Origin: Filibacter tadaridae
GTDB taxonomy: Bacteria > Bacillota > Bacilli > Bacillales_A > Planococcaceae
DNA length: 64,000 bases
Reading direction: 5' to 3'
NCBI RefSeq assembly: GCF_900609045.1
Contig: NZ_UXAV01000019.1
Coordinates: 20,752-84,751 of the forward strand
The translations under genes were made by a program, and so were the position numbers. Positions 51,726-61,096 of this stretch are shown piece by piece (the stretch's first letter is position 1; each line of letters starts with the position of its first letter). The notes beneath the pieces are model-generated. The model worked only from the letters and a program-made list of their open reading frames with translations, was not told the origin of the DNA and did not search any database.

Positions 51726-52624
51726 CAGATCACCGCCACTTTCATGAAGATTTCCTCAAGACTTGCTGTTTGTCGCTCTATCTTCCGCACTAAAAATGAC
51801 TGCCCGTGTAACAATGCTATAATTGCTGGCATTCCCACACCTTCCGTTAGTACATCGATTGCTACAGTCAACCCATTTGCCGACACATGCCATGGCGCCA
51901 TTTCAGTAAAACGTTGCAATTCCTGTTCCTTTTCAAATTCAATAATAATCCGAGGTTCTGCATATCGTGAACGCACATCATCAAGTGATCCCTGTTCGAC
52001 AAGTTTCCCTTGTCTTAAAAACAGAAGTTGATCCGTCATTTCTTCCGCATCATTTAGAATGTGAGTTGAATACAAAATCGTCGTTTCTTGTTGTATCTCT
52101 TTCAATAAGTTCATCACTTGCCGACGTCCAACTGGATCGAGTGCAGACACAGGTTCATCTAGAAGAATCAATTTGGGTTTATGAACAATCGCTTGCGCAA
52201 GCCCCAGCCGCTGTTTCATCCCTCCAGAAAAAGTCCCCGTCTTTTTAGATAATGAATCACCAAGACCAACGAATTCTAGTGTCTTCTTTGCCTCCATTAC
52301 CGCCTTCCTAGTTTCCACGCCACTCAAGCGTGCCGCCATTTCTGTAAACTCAAGTGCAGATAACCATGAGAAAAACTTCGGGTATTGTGGAAGAAATCCA
52401 ATAATCGACTGGATATCTTGGCGAGCGGTACTTTGAAATTGGAGTGTCCCACTTGTCTGCGGAACAAGACCCGCAAGCATTGATAGTGTCGTTGTTTTTC
52501 CAGATCCATTAGGCCCTATTAAGGCCGTTGATGTGTGCTCCTCCAACTCAAATGAGACCGTATCGACGACCTTGGTACTTCCGTACTTTTTCGTTAGATC
52601 CACCACTTGAAGCAATTGGGTCAT
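51725..52624 (-). CDS. ABC transporter ATP-binding protein (YxlF-like)
   Basis: A roughly 299-residue ATPase. Walker A is GPNGSGKTTTLS, signature TFSGGMKQRLGLAQAI, Walker B LILLDEPVSALDPVG and switch His YSTHILND. A C-terminal domain of about 80 residues is typical of ABC-2 exporters. ATG 52624 overlaps the stop of the YxlE-like gene (ATGA) and has GGAGGCGG upstream, so the longer frame to 52696 is not used. Confidence 0.92.
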   Translation of the reverse strand: MTQLLQVVDLTKKYGSTKVVDTVSFELEEHTSTALIGPNGSGKTTTLSMLAGLVPQTSGTLQFQSTARQDIQSIIGFLPQYPKFFSWLSALEFTEMAARLSGVETRKAVMEAKKTLEFVGLGDSLSKKTGTFSGGMKQRLGLAQAIVHKPKLILLDEPVSALDPVGRRQVMNLLKEIQQETTILYSTHILNDAEEMTDQLLFLRQGKLVEQGSLDDVRSRYAEPRIIIEFEKEQELQRFTEMAPWHVSANGLTVAIDVLTEGVGMPAIIALLHGQSFLVRKIERQTASLEEIFMKVAVI

Positions 52625-52821
52625 GCCTGCCGCCTCCCGAATATGAAATACACAATGGGTCCTATTAAATTCCCTAGGACGATGATAAATATCCACATGA
52701 TGAACGGTCCATTCGTTCGCTGATGCCGGATCACGTCAACAAGTGCGACAATCATAAGGATCAATTGAAGAACGAGTAAAGGCATGATAAGATTCCACGG
52801 TATAGTAGCCAGTTCAGACAA
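52621..52821 (-). CDS. PLDc_N domain small membrane protein (YxlE-like)
   Basis: A 66-residue protein with two hydrophobic helices separated by IRHQRTNGPFIMW, ending IVYFIFGRRQA. This is the PLDc_N domain of YxlE and cardiolipin-synthase N-termini. YxlE in B. subtilis helps restrain SigY. TTG start with GGGAGG about 11 nt upstream. It is the first gene of the three-gene module and is coupled to the ATPase gene. Confidence 0.85.
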   Translation of the reverse strand: MSELATIPWNLIMPLLVLQLILMIVALVDVIRHQRTNGPFIMWIFIIVLGNLIGPIVYFIFGRRQA

Positions 52822-52930
52822 TCACTTCACAACCTCCCTAGATATTGTTGGTCAATAAAGTATAGCATTGGTGTTATACATTGTATAGAACAGGGGTGAA
52901 AGTTATTACTACTATATGGAACGCAATTAA

Positions 52931-52963
52931 AAAATCCTCCCCTGTATAATTCAAGGAAGGATT
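52931..52963 (-). terminator. Probable terminator of the sugar kinase gene
   Basis: On the minus strand AATCCTTCC pairs with GGGAGGATT and a T run follows. Confidence 0.6.
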
Positions 52964-52969
52964 CTATGT

Positions 52970-53908
52970 TCACTTTTCAATTTCTTCTAGCCGTGGCATG
53001 GCAGATAGTGCGCCCGGTTTCGTTGCACAAAGCGCTCCGAGTTGGTTACCAAAAGAAATAATGTCTATCCATTCTTTACGCGTTTCAGGTTTGCCTTTCA
53101 AGTGGATCTGCCGAAGAATACCGGCAATAAATGCATCACCCGCCCCGGTCGTATCTACAGGCACAACCGGTTCTACGCCTACATGTGTCATAACACCATC
53201 AATGACAGCGAACGTACCTTGCTCGCCAGCGGTGATAAGTATAATGGGTATCTGATAAGATGCTAACCTCGCTATTCCAGCATCTAAGGTATCCGTTTCA
53301 GTAAGGAGGAACAATTCTTCCTCTGTCAGTTTCACCAAATCCGCTTTAACCACGAACGGAAGGATCGTTTCTCTGCATATCGCTTCGCTTTCCCATCGAA
53401 GCGGTCGAATATTCGCATCAACTGACAGCAACGCCCCTGACTCTTTAGCTAAATGAACCGCCTCACGGGTTGTCTTCAACGCCGTAGGATGAAACATCGT
53501 ACCAGAGCAAATATGCAAAACGGAAGCGCCCTTGAATGCCATATTTTTTAAATCTGATTTCTCCACTTGAATATCTGGCGTGTCATCAATATATGTATGA
53601 AACAATCTTTCATTGCCCTCCAACAAATGAACATACACACCACTTACCCGCTTATCGTTCTCCAATTTGGCAAACGACAAATCGACGCCTTCTTTGCCTA
53701 GTTCATCCCGGACGAATTGCGAAGTTTCATCATCACCCGTCACAGTAATGAATGAAGAAGGAGCTCCTAGCCTGGATATACCTGCCGCAACATTAACTGT
53801 TGCCCCGCCAAGATACGTTTTAAACGTCGTATTCGACCTATCTTCTGCTATATAATCGACGAACGCATCGCCGTACACTAACACATGCTTTTTCGTTGTA
53901 TCAATCAT
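52970..53908 (-). CDS. PfkB-family sugar kinase (fructokinase-like)
   Basis: A 312-residue ribokinase/PfkB kinase. GGATVNVAAGISRLG is the N-terminal signature and DTTGAGDAFIAGILRQI the C-terminal one, with the catalytic Asp in GAGDAF. The fold fits fructokinase and related kinases. It phosphorylates a sugar with ATP; the exact sugar is not visible and no transport gene is adjacent. It is monocistronic. Confidence 0.88.
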   Translation of the reverse strand: MIDTTKKHVLVYGDAFVDYIAEDRSNTTFKTYLGGATVNVAAGISRLGAPSSFITVTGDDETSQFVRDELGKEGVDLSFAKLENDKRVSGVYVHLLEGNERLFHTYIDDTPDIQVEKSDLKNMAFKGASVLHICSGTMFHPTALKTTREAVHLAKESGALLSVDANIRPLRWESEAICRETILPFVVKADLVKLTEEELFLLTETDTLDAGIARLASYQIPIILITAGEQGTFAVIDGVMTHVGVEPVVPVDTTGAGDAFIAGILRQIHLKGKPETRKEWIDIISFGNQLGALCATKPGALSAMPRLEEIEK

Positions 53909-54112
53909 TGTTAAACTCCCTACAAATTGTTTTTTTCCATCGTATCATGGAAACCATTATACGGGAAGGATGCCCAGTGTGGTAGAATATACCGTGTCAT
54001 ATTGAGCACGATTTCAAATCAAAAATTAACCCCAATAGAAGTCAGACATCAGACTTATAAAAGTTTAGGTAGCCATGCTATACTGGTGTGATGGAACAGG
54101 AGGACTTTGCTT

Positions 54113-54997
54113 ATGAAACAATGGATGTATCCCTTATTAATCATCTTTGCGGCAAGTTGTTACGGAATCCTTTCAACAATTATAAAACTGGCAATCAGAG
54201 ACGGCTTTACCGCTGCGGAAGCGGTAACAAGCCAATACTTCGTCGGGTTTTTTATAGCACTTATTGTTTTTATCATCGTACGACATAAAGTTCCCAAATT
54301 CGGAGGCGGTTTTACATTAGTCATTGCGGGGTTATTTACCGCAACGACTGGAACGGTATACGGCCAAGCGGTTGAATACATGCCGGCATCTCTTGCGGTA
54401 GTCATGCTATTTCAGTTCACTTGGGTTGGTATGTTGTTCGACTGTATCGCAAAACGGCGTCTGCCGAAGCGAATCGAAGTGATTTCACTTGTCTTCCTTT
54501 TCGGCGGAACCATTCTTGCGGCCGGTATTATCGATGCCGATTTAAGCGGAATCCCATGGCAAGGTTGGGCATGGGGTATGGCCTCTGCCGTCAGCTTCGC
54601 GTCCTTCGTGACAATCAACCAACGCGTTGTTGAAGGGATGGATACCGAAACACGCCTGCTATTCACGTCGTTCTTCGCAGCAATCGCCATTTTCTTCTTC
54701 CAAACACCCGAGATTGTTTGGAACGGCACTTTATTTGGCGGCGGGCTATGGATTTATGGGTTGATCCTCGGATTATTCGGGATTGTCATTCCAATCTATC
54801 TCTTTTCCATTGCAGTGCCAAAAGTCGGTGGTGCTATGACCTCTATTTTAAGCGCTATGGAACTGCCGGTCGCTGTCACTGCTTCCGTCATTTTACTAGG
54901 CGAAACGCTGACTATACTCCAAGTTGTGGGTATCCTGGTTATTCTAATCGGAATGAGCTTGCCTTCACTTGAACATCGACGATTAAAGTATTTGTAA
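54113..54997 (+). CDS. EamA/DMT family transporter
   Basis: A roughly 294-residue protein with ten hydrophobic segments in two EamA repeats. LIIFAASCYGILSTIIKLAIRDG starts the first repeat and GAMTSILSAMELPVAVTASVILLGETL is the second-repeat motif. AGGAGG lies 9 nt before the ATG at 54113, so the TTG at 54107 is less likely. Substrate unknown. Third DMT gene in the window. Confidence 0.88.
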   Translation: MKQWMYPLLIIFAASCYGILSTIIKLAIRDGFTAAEAVTSQYFVGFFIALIVFIIVRHKVPKFGGGFTLVIAGLFTATTGTVYGQAVEYMPASLAVVMLFQFTWVGMLFDCIAKRRLPKRIEVISLVFLFGGTILAAGIIDADLSGIPWQGWAWGMASAVSFASFVTINQRVVEGMDTETRLLFTSFFAAIAIFFFQTPEIVWNGTLFGGGLWIYGLILGLFGIVIPIYLFSIAVPKVGGAMTSILSAMELPVAVTASVILLGETLTILQVVGILVILIGMSLPSLEHRRLKYL

Positions 54998-55001
54998 CGA
55001 C

Positions 55002-55037
55002 AAAAAAGCCTTTCACACTCTCTGTGAAAGGTTTTTT
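55002..55037. terminator. Bidirectional terminator
   Basis: AAAAAAGCCTTTCAC pairs with GTGAAAGGTTTTTTT. Confidence 0.8.
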
Positions 55038-55050
55038 TAGATGGTGTTAC

Positions 55051-55593
55051 TCAGTTATTTTGTTCGCCTACAAATTCTACGAACTTATCGATAACCATAT
55101 CCAGGAACTTGAGTGTCATTTCATCCGTTAATTCACCATTACTGAATTTTTGGCCTGCTGCCCCTATGATGATTTCATTGCCTGCTGGCGGCATTGTTGT
55201 CGCTTGGATGCTGGATAGGACTTGGCGCAAGTGTAATTGAGCCCTCAATGAACCCATTGCACCTTGGGAAACGCCCATCGGCAATACCGGTTTTCCTGCA
55301 ATCGGTTTATCCACCCTGGATAGCCATTCCAACGCATTTTTTAAAACGCCGGAAGTGGACCAGTTGAACTCGGGCGTGCTGATTAATACAGCATCTGCTC
55401 CTGCAATCAAATTCTTGAAGTTTACCACTACTTCTGGCGGTGTTTTTTCATCATCTTCATTAAAGAACGGCAGATTTCCGATTTCCGCTATTTCCATGTC
55501 AAAACGGTTACTGTATCTTTTTTCAATCGTTTTCACCAACTGCATGTTGAACGAGTCCTTTCGTAAACTACCTACTAACGCTACTACTTTCAT
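55051..55593 (-). CDS. NADPH-dependent FMN reductase family protein
   Basis: A 180-residue flavodoxin-fold reductase. VALVGSLRKDSFNMQLVKTI at the start (phosphate-binding loop for FMN) and STPEFNWSTSGVLKNALEWLSR in the middle are characteristic. It reduces flavins, quinones or azo compounds with NAD(P)H. ATG 55593 has AAAGGAGAAA upstream, so the longer frame is not used. It is divergent from the ECF sigma gene. Confidence 0.88.
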   Translation of the reverse strand: MKVVALVGSLRKDSFNMQLVKTIEKRYSNRFDMEIAEIGNLPFFNEDDEKTPPEVVVNFKNLIAGADAVLISTPEFNWSTSGVLKNALEWLSRVDKPIAGKPVLPMGVSQGAMGSLRAQLHLRQVLSSIQATTMPPAGNEIIIGAAGQKFSNGELTDEMTLKFLDMVIDKFVEFVGEQNN

Positions 55594-55788
55594 ATGTATT
55601 TCTCCTTTAATTTTATTTATTTTTCTCATATAAGTATTCTACACCATTAACCTATTTGCATACCTACATATGCTTAGATCAGCATTTCATATAAATAAAC
55701 GAACCTCCGAAAACTTTTTGACCATAACAAGGGTATATATATTAAGAGCAACAATTTCACGTTGTTCCGAAAGGAGTGCAAATGAGTG

Positions 55789-56322
55789 ATGAAAAACGAA
55801 TGGATAACCGGCATCCAATCAGGTGATAAAGATGCATTCCACCAATTTTACGAAGCGTACGCAGATTCTGCGATCCGAACTGCATCCGCCATCACGGGAA
55901 ACCGTGAAATGGCGAAGGATGCAGTCCAGGAAACGTTCATCCGCGTCTATCGACAAATTGAACAATACAACCCTGATTTGCCATTCGATCCTTGGTTTTA
56001 TAGAATCCTGACAAATGAATGCCTTCGCCTTCTGAAGAAAGAGTCTCCTCTTTCAAAGTTCGAACTTCCCGACTTGGAAAATAATCCTACCTTAGCTGAA
56101 GAATCCTTCGACCAACTTTCCGACTTATACGATACGATTCAGTCTCTAGATGATGTACATCGAATTCCGCTCATTTTAAAGTACGTGAAAGGTTTCACTG
56201 GGAAAGAAATTGCGGATATCCTAAGACTGAACCACAACACTGTGAAATCACGGTTGTTTAAGGGAAGGAAGCGGTTGAAAGAGCAATTAGAGCCGCATGA
56301 AAAAGGAGGTGCCTCACAATGA
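55789..56322 (+). CDS. ECF-family RNA polymerase sigma factor
   Basis: A roughly 177-residue sigma-70 family ECF sigma factor. The region 2 segment AKDAVQETFIRVYRQIEQYNP and region 4 IPLILKYVKGFTGKEIADILRLNHNTVKSRLFKGRKRLKE are conserved. AAAGGAGTG precedes a GTG (55786) and the ATG at 55789. Its stop overlaps the start of a membrane protein gene (ATGA), the usual arrangement for a sigma factor and its anti-sigma factor. Confidence 0.92.
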   Translation: MKNEWITGIQSGDKDAFHQFYEAYADSAIRTASAITGNREMAKDAVQETFIRVYRQIEQYNPDLPFDPWFYRILTNECLRLLKKESPLSKFELPDLENNPTLAEESFDQLSDLYDTIQSLDDVHRIPLILKYVKGFTGKEIADILRLNHNTVKSRLFKGRKRLKEQLEPHEKGGASQ

Positions 56323-57068
56323 GTAATCTGGATAAACAGGCAAAAAAAGATATTGATAAACGGACGACACAAGATACACACGGTCTAAAGGATGAGATCT
56401 GGGACGGTTTGGAAAATGAATTATTCAGTGTAAAGAAAGGAGAAGTGAAGAAAATGAAAAGGAAAAAGAAAAAGCGTGTACTTCCATTCGTACTGCTGGC
56501 GGCTGCGGCCATTATCCTCGTGTTTACCGTACAAACAGATACAGGGATGGCATTCATCAAGACTATCAAAGACATGTTCGTCCCTGAAAAAGAGGTCGTT
56601 CAAAATATCGAAGGCCAAGACGAAATAACAAATGTCGACTTACACGAGGGGCAAGATTCCAATTACATCATTTACGTTGATGAAACACGATACAAAGTGA
56701 TCAAGGGAGAGGTATCCGATATCATTACAACGATTGATCCACTCCCGGAAAAGTACCCTGAAGTCACTATGGAAATCAAACAAGTCGCAGATGAAAAACC
56801 GGAGGATCTCGTAAAAAAAGTCGAAGCCGACTTAATAAAAGACTTTCCTGAACTACGGGACATTAAAGAAGTAACGGAACCCGTCGAAGGTTTCCTTTTA
56901 CACGGAGCCGCCGGTAGTCAATGGGACAGTAAAATTGTTCACACTTATATCATCAGCAACGGCAAAAAGGGTAGTTTCATCATCAAGGAAAACTACTTCC
57001 TCGAAGCGGCGGAAGGCCATGGTGCCCGATTCCATCGTATGCTGGAGAGCTTTGAGATCGTGGAATGA
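56319..57068 (+). CDS. Putative membrane anti-sigma factor
   Basis: A 249-residue protein with a charged cytoplasmic N-terminal region of about 50 residues, one hydrophobic helix (VLPFVLLAAAAIILVFTV, about residues 53-70) and an extracytoplasmic domain. It is coupled by an ATGA overlap to the ECF sigma gene, so it is probably the anti-sigma factor; a zinc-binding HxxxCxxC motif (ZAS) is not visible. The extracytoplasmic part is not recognised and could sense the signal. Confidence 0.78.
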   Translation: MSNLDKQAKKDIDKRTTQDTHGLKDEIWDGLENELFSVKKGEVKKMKRKKKKRVLPFVLLAAAAIILVFTVQTDTGMAFIKTIKDMFVPEKEVVQNIEGQDEITNVDLHEGQDSNYIIYVDETRYKVIKGEVSDIITTIDPLPEKYPEVTMEIKQVADEKPEDLVKKVEADLIKDFPELRDIKEVTEPVEGFLLHGAAGSQWDSKIVHTYIISNGKKGSFIIKENYFLEAAEGHGARFHRMLESFEIVE

Positions 57069-57159
57069 TAAATGAGAAGAGAGTCCGAGCCGTATGGTTT
57101 TGGCTCTCTTCCCTTCTTTCATGATAGACTGAAGAAAAACGATGGTAGGAGTCGATATC

Positions 57160-58347
57160 ATGTTGAAGGATCGATTGTATTACGAAAATCCCTATTGCCA
57201 AAAATTCTCGACGCATGTGGTAAACGTGTCGCAGGATACCAAAGGAAGCCCATATGTCGTGTTGGATAATACGGCATTTTATCCGACTGGTGGCGGGCAA
57301 CCCCATGATACAGGGACTTTGAATGGATTTCGCGTACTGAGTGTGGAGGAAGTGGACGGGGAAATCCGCCATTTCGTTGCGGGAAACCTGGATTCCCCCA
57401 ATGAGGTAGAAGGTGTGATTGACTGGGTGCGTCGATTTGATCATATGCAGCAGCATGCGGGCCAACATATTTTGACCGCTGCATTTGTGGAGTTGTTTGA
57501 TTTCCAAACGGTTAGTTTCCATTTAGGCAATGAAATCGTATCGATTGATTTGGATGTAGAGGCTGTTTCAGAGCAACAATTGGATGAAGTGGAGCAACTG
57601 GCAAACAAAATCATCTTGGAGAACCGACCGATTGAAACAAAATGGGTGACGGAAGACGAACTTGATCATGATTCCCTGCGTAAGCAACTGGCAGTGACGG
57701 ACGAGATCCGCCTAGTCATCATCCCCGATTATGACTATAACGGTTGCGGCGGCACGCATCCAGATTCAACAGGTCAGGTAAGTACCATTAAAATTTTGTC
57801 GACGGAAAAACAAAAGCGCAAAACCCGTGTACATTTTGTCTGTGGCGGGCGTGTACTGCAACAATTGCATAAGAAAAACCGTGAATTGGCAACTACGTCG
57901 AAGCTGTTAAGTGCACCCGAAGATGGTGTCGCCGCTTCTGTGGAGAAGTTATTGGAAACGAATCGAGTGCTTGAGAAGTCGTTGGAAGAAGTGAACGATG
58001 AATTGTTAGCATTCGAGGTGAAAGACTTACTGAGCCAGCAGAACAATTACGTCGTAAAAGCCGTGTTCGCAAATCGGCCTGTCCAAAGTCTACAAAAACT
58101 CGCCCGTCTACTCGTGGCGGAAGACGATGAAATCATTGTCCTTTTTGTCGCCGAAAATGAAGATCAGTTACAGTTTGTCGCAGCACGTGGAGCTTCCGTG
58201 GAAACGAGCATGAAGCAAATTTCATCAGCTACACTCCCCCTCATTAACGGAAAAGGCGGAGGAAGCGATGCATTTGTTCAAGGGGGCGGCGAGCGCGCCG
58301 TAACAGCGAATGAATTGCTACAGGTAATGGTGGAATATACATGTTGA
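57160..58347 (+). CDS. AlaX-type alanyl-tRNA editing protein with DHHA1 domain
   Basis: A roughly 395-residue protein related to the editing and C-terminal domains of alanyl-tRNA synthetase. The zinc/editing motifs are HMQQHAGQHIL and CGGTHPDSTGQV, and TAFYPTGGGQPHDTG lies near the start. The C-terminal DHHA1 part ends GGKGGGSDAFVQGGGER. It probably hydrolyses mis-charged Ser- or Gly-tRNA(Ala). ATG 57160 has TAGGAG upstream. The last 7 bp overlap the antitoxin gene. Confidence 0.9.
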   Translation: MLKDRLYYENPYCQKFSTHVVNVSQDTKGSPYVVLDNTAFYPTGGGQPHDTGTLNGFRVLSVEEVDGEIRHFVAGNLDSPNEVEGVIDWVRRFDHMQQHAGQHILTAAFVELFDFQTVSFHLGNEIVSIDLDVEAVSEQQLDEVEQLANKIILENRPIETKWVTEDELDHDSLRKQLAVTDEIRLVIIPDYDYNGCGGTHPDSTGQVSTIKILSTEKQKRKTRVHFVCGGRVLQQLHKKNRELATTSKLLSAPEDGVAASVEKLLETNRVLEKSLEEVNDELLAFEVKDLLSQQNNYVVKAVFANRPVQSLQKLARLLVAEDDEIIVLFVAENEDQLQFVAARGASVETSMKQISSATLPLINGKGGGSDAFVQGGGERAVTANELLQVMVEYTC

Positions 58348-58628
58348 ATATAAAACCGTCAGCAGCGATTCGAAATAACTATAATGAGATCGTCGAAATA
58401 TGCAAGACAACCGGAGAACCCGTATACCTCACTAAAAATGGTGAAGGCGACCTTGTCGTCATGGATATCGCTGCATTTACCAAACGTGAAAGTATGCTAA
58501 AGTTGCGTGAAAACTTAATTTCGGCCGAGGAAGATCGACTTTCCGGTAGGACCAGATATAGCATTGATGATGTTTCTTTGATGATGAAAAGCGCGGTGAA
58601 GGAAGTGCTCGATGGAAAACGTCAATAA
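58341..58628 (+). CDS. Phd/YefM-type antitoxin (orphan)
   Basis: A 95-residue antitoxin of the Phd/YefM family. SAAIRNNYNEIVEICKTTGEPVYLTKNGEGDLVVMDIAAF (in parts, residues 7-46) is the DNA-binding domain; the C-terminal part is the toxin-wrapping tail. It starts 7 bp inside the AlaX-type gene, so it is translated from the same mRNA. Its toxin gene is truncated (see 58612). Confidence 0.85.
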   Translation: MLNIKPSAAIRNNYNEIVEICKTTGEPVYLTKNGEGDLVVMDIAAFTKRESMLKLRENLISAEEDRLSGRTRYSIDDVSLMMKSAVKEVLDGKRQ

Positions 58629-58720
58629 CAACTATAATGTGGTTGTATCAGAACGTGCCACACAGATGCTTGTGTCACACTCCCGTTTTTTAGCCCCAAT
58701 ATGCGAAAAGGCTGCCATGA
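58612..58720 (+). pseudogene. Truncated RelE/ParE-type toxin
   Basis: ATG 58612 overlaps the antitoxin end by 17 bp. The first 36 codons read YNVVVSERATQMLVSHSRFLAPICEKAA, a typical RelE/ParE-toxin N-terminus, and then run into the reverse complement of the end of the convergent TSUP exporter gene. The rest of the toxin (about 65 residues) is missing, so the toxin is inactive. Confidence 0.75.
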
Positions 58721-58721
58721 A

Positions 58722-59456
58722 TCACCCAAAATACTTCACAGCAATTTGCATGATCAAAAGGATAGTGACGATGCGCAGGATAGGTTTAACATGTTCTTTT
58801 TTCAATCTACGCGCGAGGCGAACACCGAGTTGCGCGCCGCTTATCGAACCGAGCATTAACGCGATCGTAAGGGGCCAAATGATTTTCCCGGTCGAGATAT
58901 AGCTGATTGATGCACCGAAACAACTCGAAAAAATCATGACCCGAGACAGTCCAACCGCCCGCAAATAAGAAACACGTAAACGTGCATATACGTACAGCGC
59001 AAGCGTCCCGCTACCGGGTCCAAACACACCGTCATATATACCGATCCCATACAATGAAGTGGTACTTTTTTTAGTTACACGAAAGGGTTCATCGCCTTCA
59101 AAGTCTGTTTTGCCAAGAAATGAGGTTATGAAAGCAAATGTTAAAAGGATAATTGCGATAACAATCATCCATTCCTCTTTCAGCAGGGATGCGATGATTC
59201 CACCAGTAATCCCACCGGCAAGACTAATTGGGATAACTGTCAGAGCTTCTTTTACAGTCACTTCCTTGTTTTTGTAAATCACAAGAAAACTCGAAAGCGA
59301 ACTAACTGTATTCGATACTTTATTCGCCCCGATTGCAGAGTGAACTGGCAATCCCAGTAGGAGCATGGCTGGTAAACTAATAAGCCCCCCACCGCCTGCC
59401 AGTGTACCAAGCGTTGTTGCAGCAAAGCCGATGAAATAAAGCATAATGAATTCCAT
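58722..59456 (-). CDS. TSUP/TauE/SafE family membrane protein
   Basis: A 244-residue TSUP family protein with about seven to eight hydrophobic helices and the repeat motifs GTLAGGGGLISLPAML and GVFGPGSGTLALYVYARL. It probably exports a sulfur-containing or organic acid anion. A second, separate copy from the one in the CstR operon (28569). It is convergent with the truncated toxin; its stop lies at the breakpoint. Confidence 0.88.
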   Translation of the reverse strand: MEFIMLYFIGFAATTLGTLAGGGGLISLPAMLLLGLPVHSAIGANKVSNTVSSLSSFLVIYKNKEVTVKEALTVIPISLAGGITGGIIASLLKEEWMIVIAIILLTFAFITSFLGKTDFEGDEPFRVTKKSTTSLYGIGIYDGVFGPGSGTLALYVYARLRVSYLRAVGLSRVMIFSSCFGASISYISTGKIIWPLTIALMLGSISGAQLGVRLARRLKKEHVKPILRIVTILLIMQIAVKYFG

Positions 59457-59587
59457 AGGATGTCCTTCTTTCCTTGAACCTCTATATCATTAGCTTATTC
59501 GTATTCGGCTCATAAGTATATTCAATTATATGAATGAAATACCATTCGCAAAGCGAATGACCTTTTACGGTTATTATAAAAGTCAAC

Positions 59588-59624
59588 AAAAAACGTTCCT
59601 ACCCTTTCATCGGGTGGAACGTTT
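59588..59624. terminator. Bidirectional terminator
   Basis: AAAACGTTCC..ACCC pairs with GGGT..GGAACGTTTT just beyond proS. Confidence 0.8.
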
Positions 59625-59638
59625 TGTAGTTCTTTTTA

Positions 59639-61075
59639 TTAGTAAGCGCGAGCGAACCAAACGGTATGTTTCGATTCTTTCCCACAATTGATGCAAGTGG
59701 ATTTTGTAGTAGGTGGATTGAATGGAATATTCCGTGTCGTGAATTTCGTCACTTCTTTCACATGTTCTTCACAAGCATCATCTCCGCACCAACCCGCAAG
59801 AATCCACCCGGGAATATCTCCATTTTCAGTTGAAGTAGCGATATGTTGCGTTAATTGCTCAAGCGAATCCACATGTGTATGGGAGTGCTTGTCGCGGAAT
59901 ATACGCGCCTTTTCAAGCAAACGCGTTTGCATTGTCTGCAATTCATCTACAATTGTATCTACACTCGACGGTAGATCGACAGCGACTTTCTCATCCCAAT
60001 CACGTGCCTTTATGAGCGCTTGGCTATTTTCCAAATCACGTGGCCCCAATTCAACGCGGACAGGAACCCCTTTTTGTTCCCACTCATTGAATTTGTAACC
60101 TGGGGACCGATCGGAATCATCCAAACGTACACGGATTCCTTTAGCCTTCAACTCTGCAAATAGTTTGTCCAAATTCTCCATGATTGCAGGATTCTTCTTC
60201 CATGGGCCAACTGGAATCAGGACAACCTGCGTCGGTGCTACACGCGGCGGTAGGACAAGGCCTTGTTCATCGCCATGGACCATGATGACGGACCCGATTA
60301 ACCGTGTGGATGTTCCCCATGAAGTCGTGTGCACAAATTGATGTTTGTTTTCTTTCGTCAGGTATTTTATATCAAATGCTTCTGCAAACTTTGTTCCCAA
60401 GTAATGGGACGTTCCTGCTTGAACCGCTTTTCCATCCTTCATCATCGCCTCGATGGAAAACGTATCCACTGCACCTGCAAAACGCTCGGAAGGTGTTTTT
60501 TGTCCGTCGTATACAGGAATAGCAAGCAGCTCTTCCACAACTTCTTTATAAATGGTAAGCATCTGCATCGTTTCAGCCCGTGCTTCATCTTCATCTACGT
60601 GCGCCGTATGTCCTTCTTGCCATAGAAACTCGGAAGTACGGATGAACGGAAGTGTCTTCTTCTCCCAACGGAAAACGTTCGCCCATTGGTTGATCAATAC
60701 AGGAAGATCCCGATAGCTATTGATCCAATCGGCATACAAATGACCAATCATCGTTTCTGAAGTTGGTCGGAGTGCAAGACGTTCTTCCAACTTTTCGCCT
60801 GCAACTTCCGTAACCCAAGGCAACTCAGGTGAAAATCCTTCGATATGGTCCTTTTCTTTTTGGAAGAACGATTCAGGTATGAGCATCGGGAAATAAGCAT
60901 TGCGATGGCCCGTCTCCTTAAAGCGTCGATTCATCTCATCTTGGATATGTTCCCAAATTTCATAGCCATCCGGTTTGAAAGCAATACAGCCGCGGACTGG
61001 TGTATAATCCATCAAATCCGCCTTTTGAATCGTGTCGATGTACCATTCCGTAAAATCATTCTGTTGGTTTGTCAT
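59639..61075 (-). CDS. proS: Prolyl-tRNA synthetase, archaeal/eukaryotic-type
   Basis: A 478-residue class II synthetase without the editing insertion of the bacterial-type enzyme; the ending with C-terminal Zn-binding-like Cys (CGDDACEEHVKEV and STCINCGKESKHTVWFARAY) marks the ProS type 3 (archaeal/eukaryotic-like) form. ALRPTSETMIGHLY, RWEKKTLPFIRTSEFLWQEGHT and GSVIMVHGDEQGLVLPP are motif 2/3 regions. It attaches proline to tRNA(Pro). RBS AAGGGGG lies before the ATG. A T-box leader precedes it. Confidence 0.94.
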   Translation of the reverse strand: MTNQQNDFTEWYIDTIQKADLMDYTPVRGCIAFKPDGYEIWEHIQDEMNRRFKETGHRNAYFPMLIPESFFQKEKDHIEGFSPELPWVTEVAGEKLEERLALRPTSETMIGHLYADWINSYRDLPVLINQWANVFRWEKKTLPFIRTSEFLWQEGHTAHVDEDEARAETMQMLTIYKEVVEELLAIPVYDGQKTPSERFAGAVDTFSIEAMMKDGKAVQAGTSHYLGTKFAEAFDIKYLTKENKHQFVHTTSWGTSTRLIGSVIMVHGDEQGLVLPPRVAPTQVVLIPVGPWKKNPAIMENLDKLFAELKAKGIRVRLDDSDRSPGYKFNEWEQKGVPVRVELGPRDLENSQALIKARDWDEKVAVDLPSSVDTIVDELQTMQTRLLEKARIFRDKHSHTHVDSLEQLTQHIATSTENGDIPGWILAGWCGDDACEEHVKEVTKFTTRNIPFNPPTTKSTCINCGKESKHTVWFARAY

Positions 61076-61096
61076 TTGTTTTCCCCCTTACAATAA

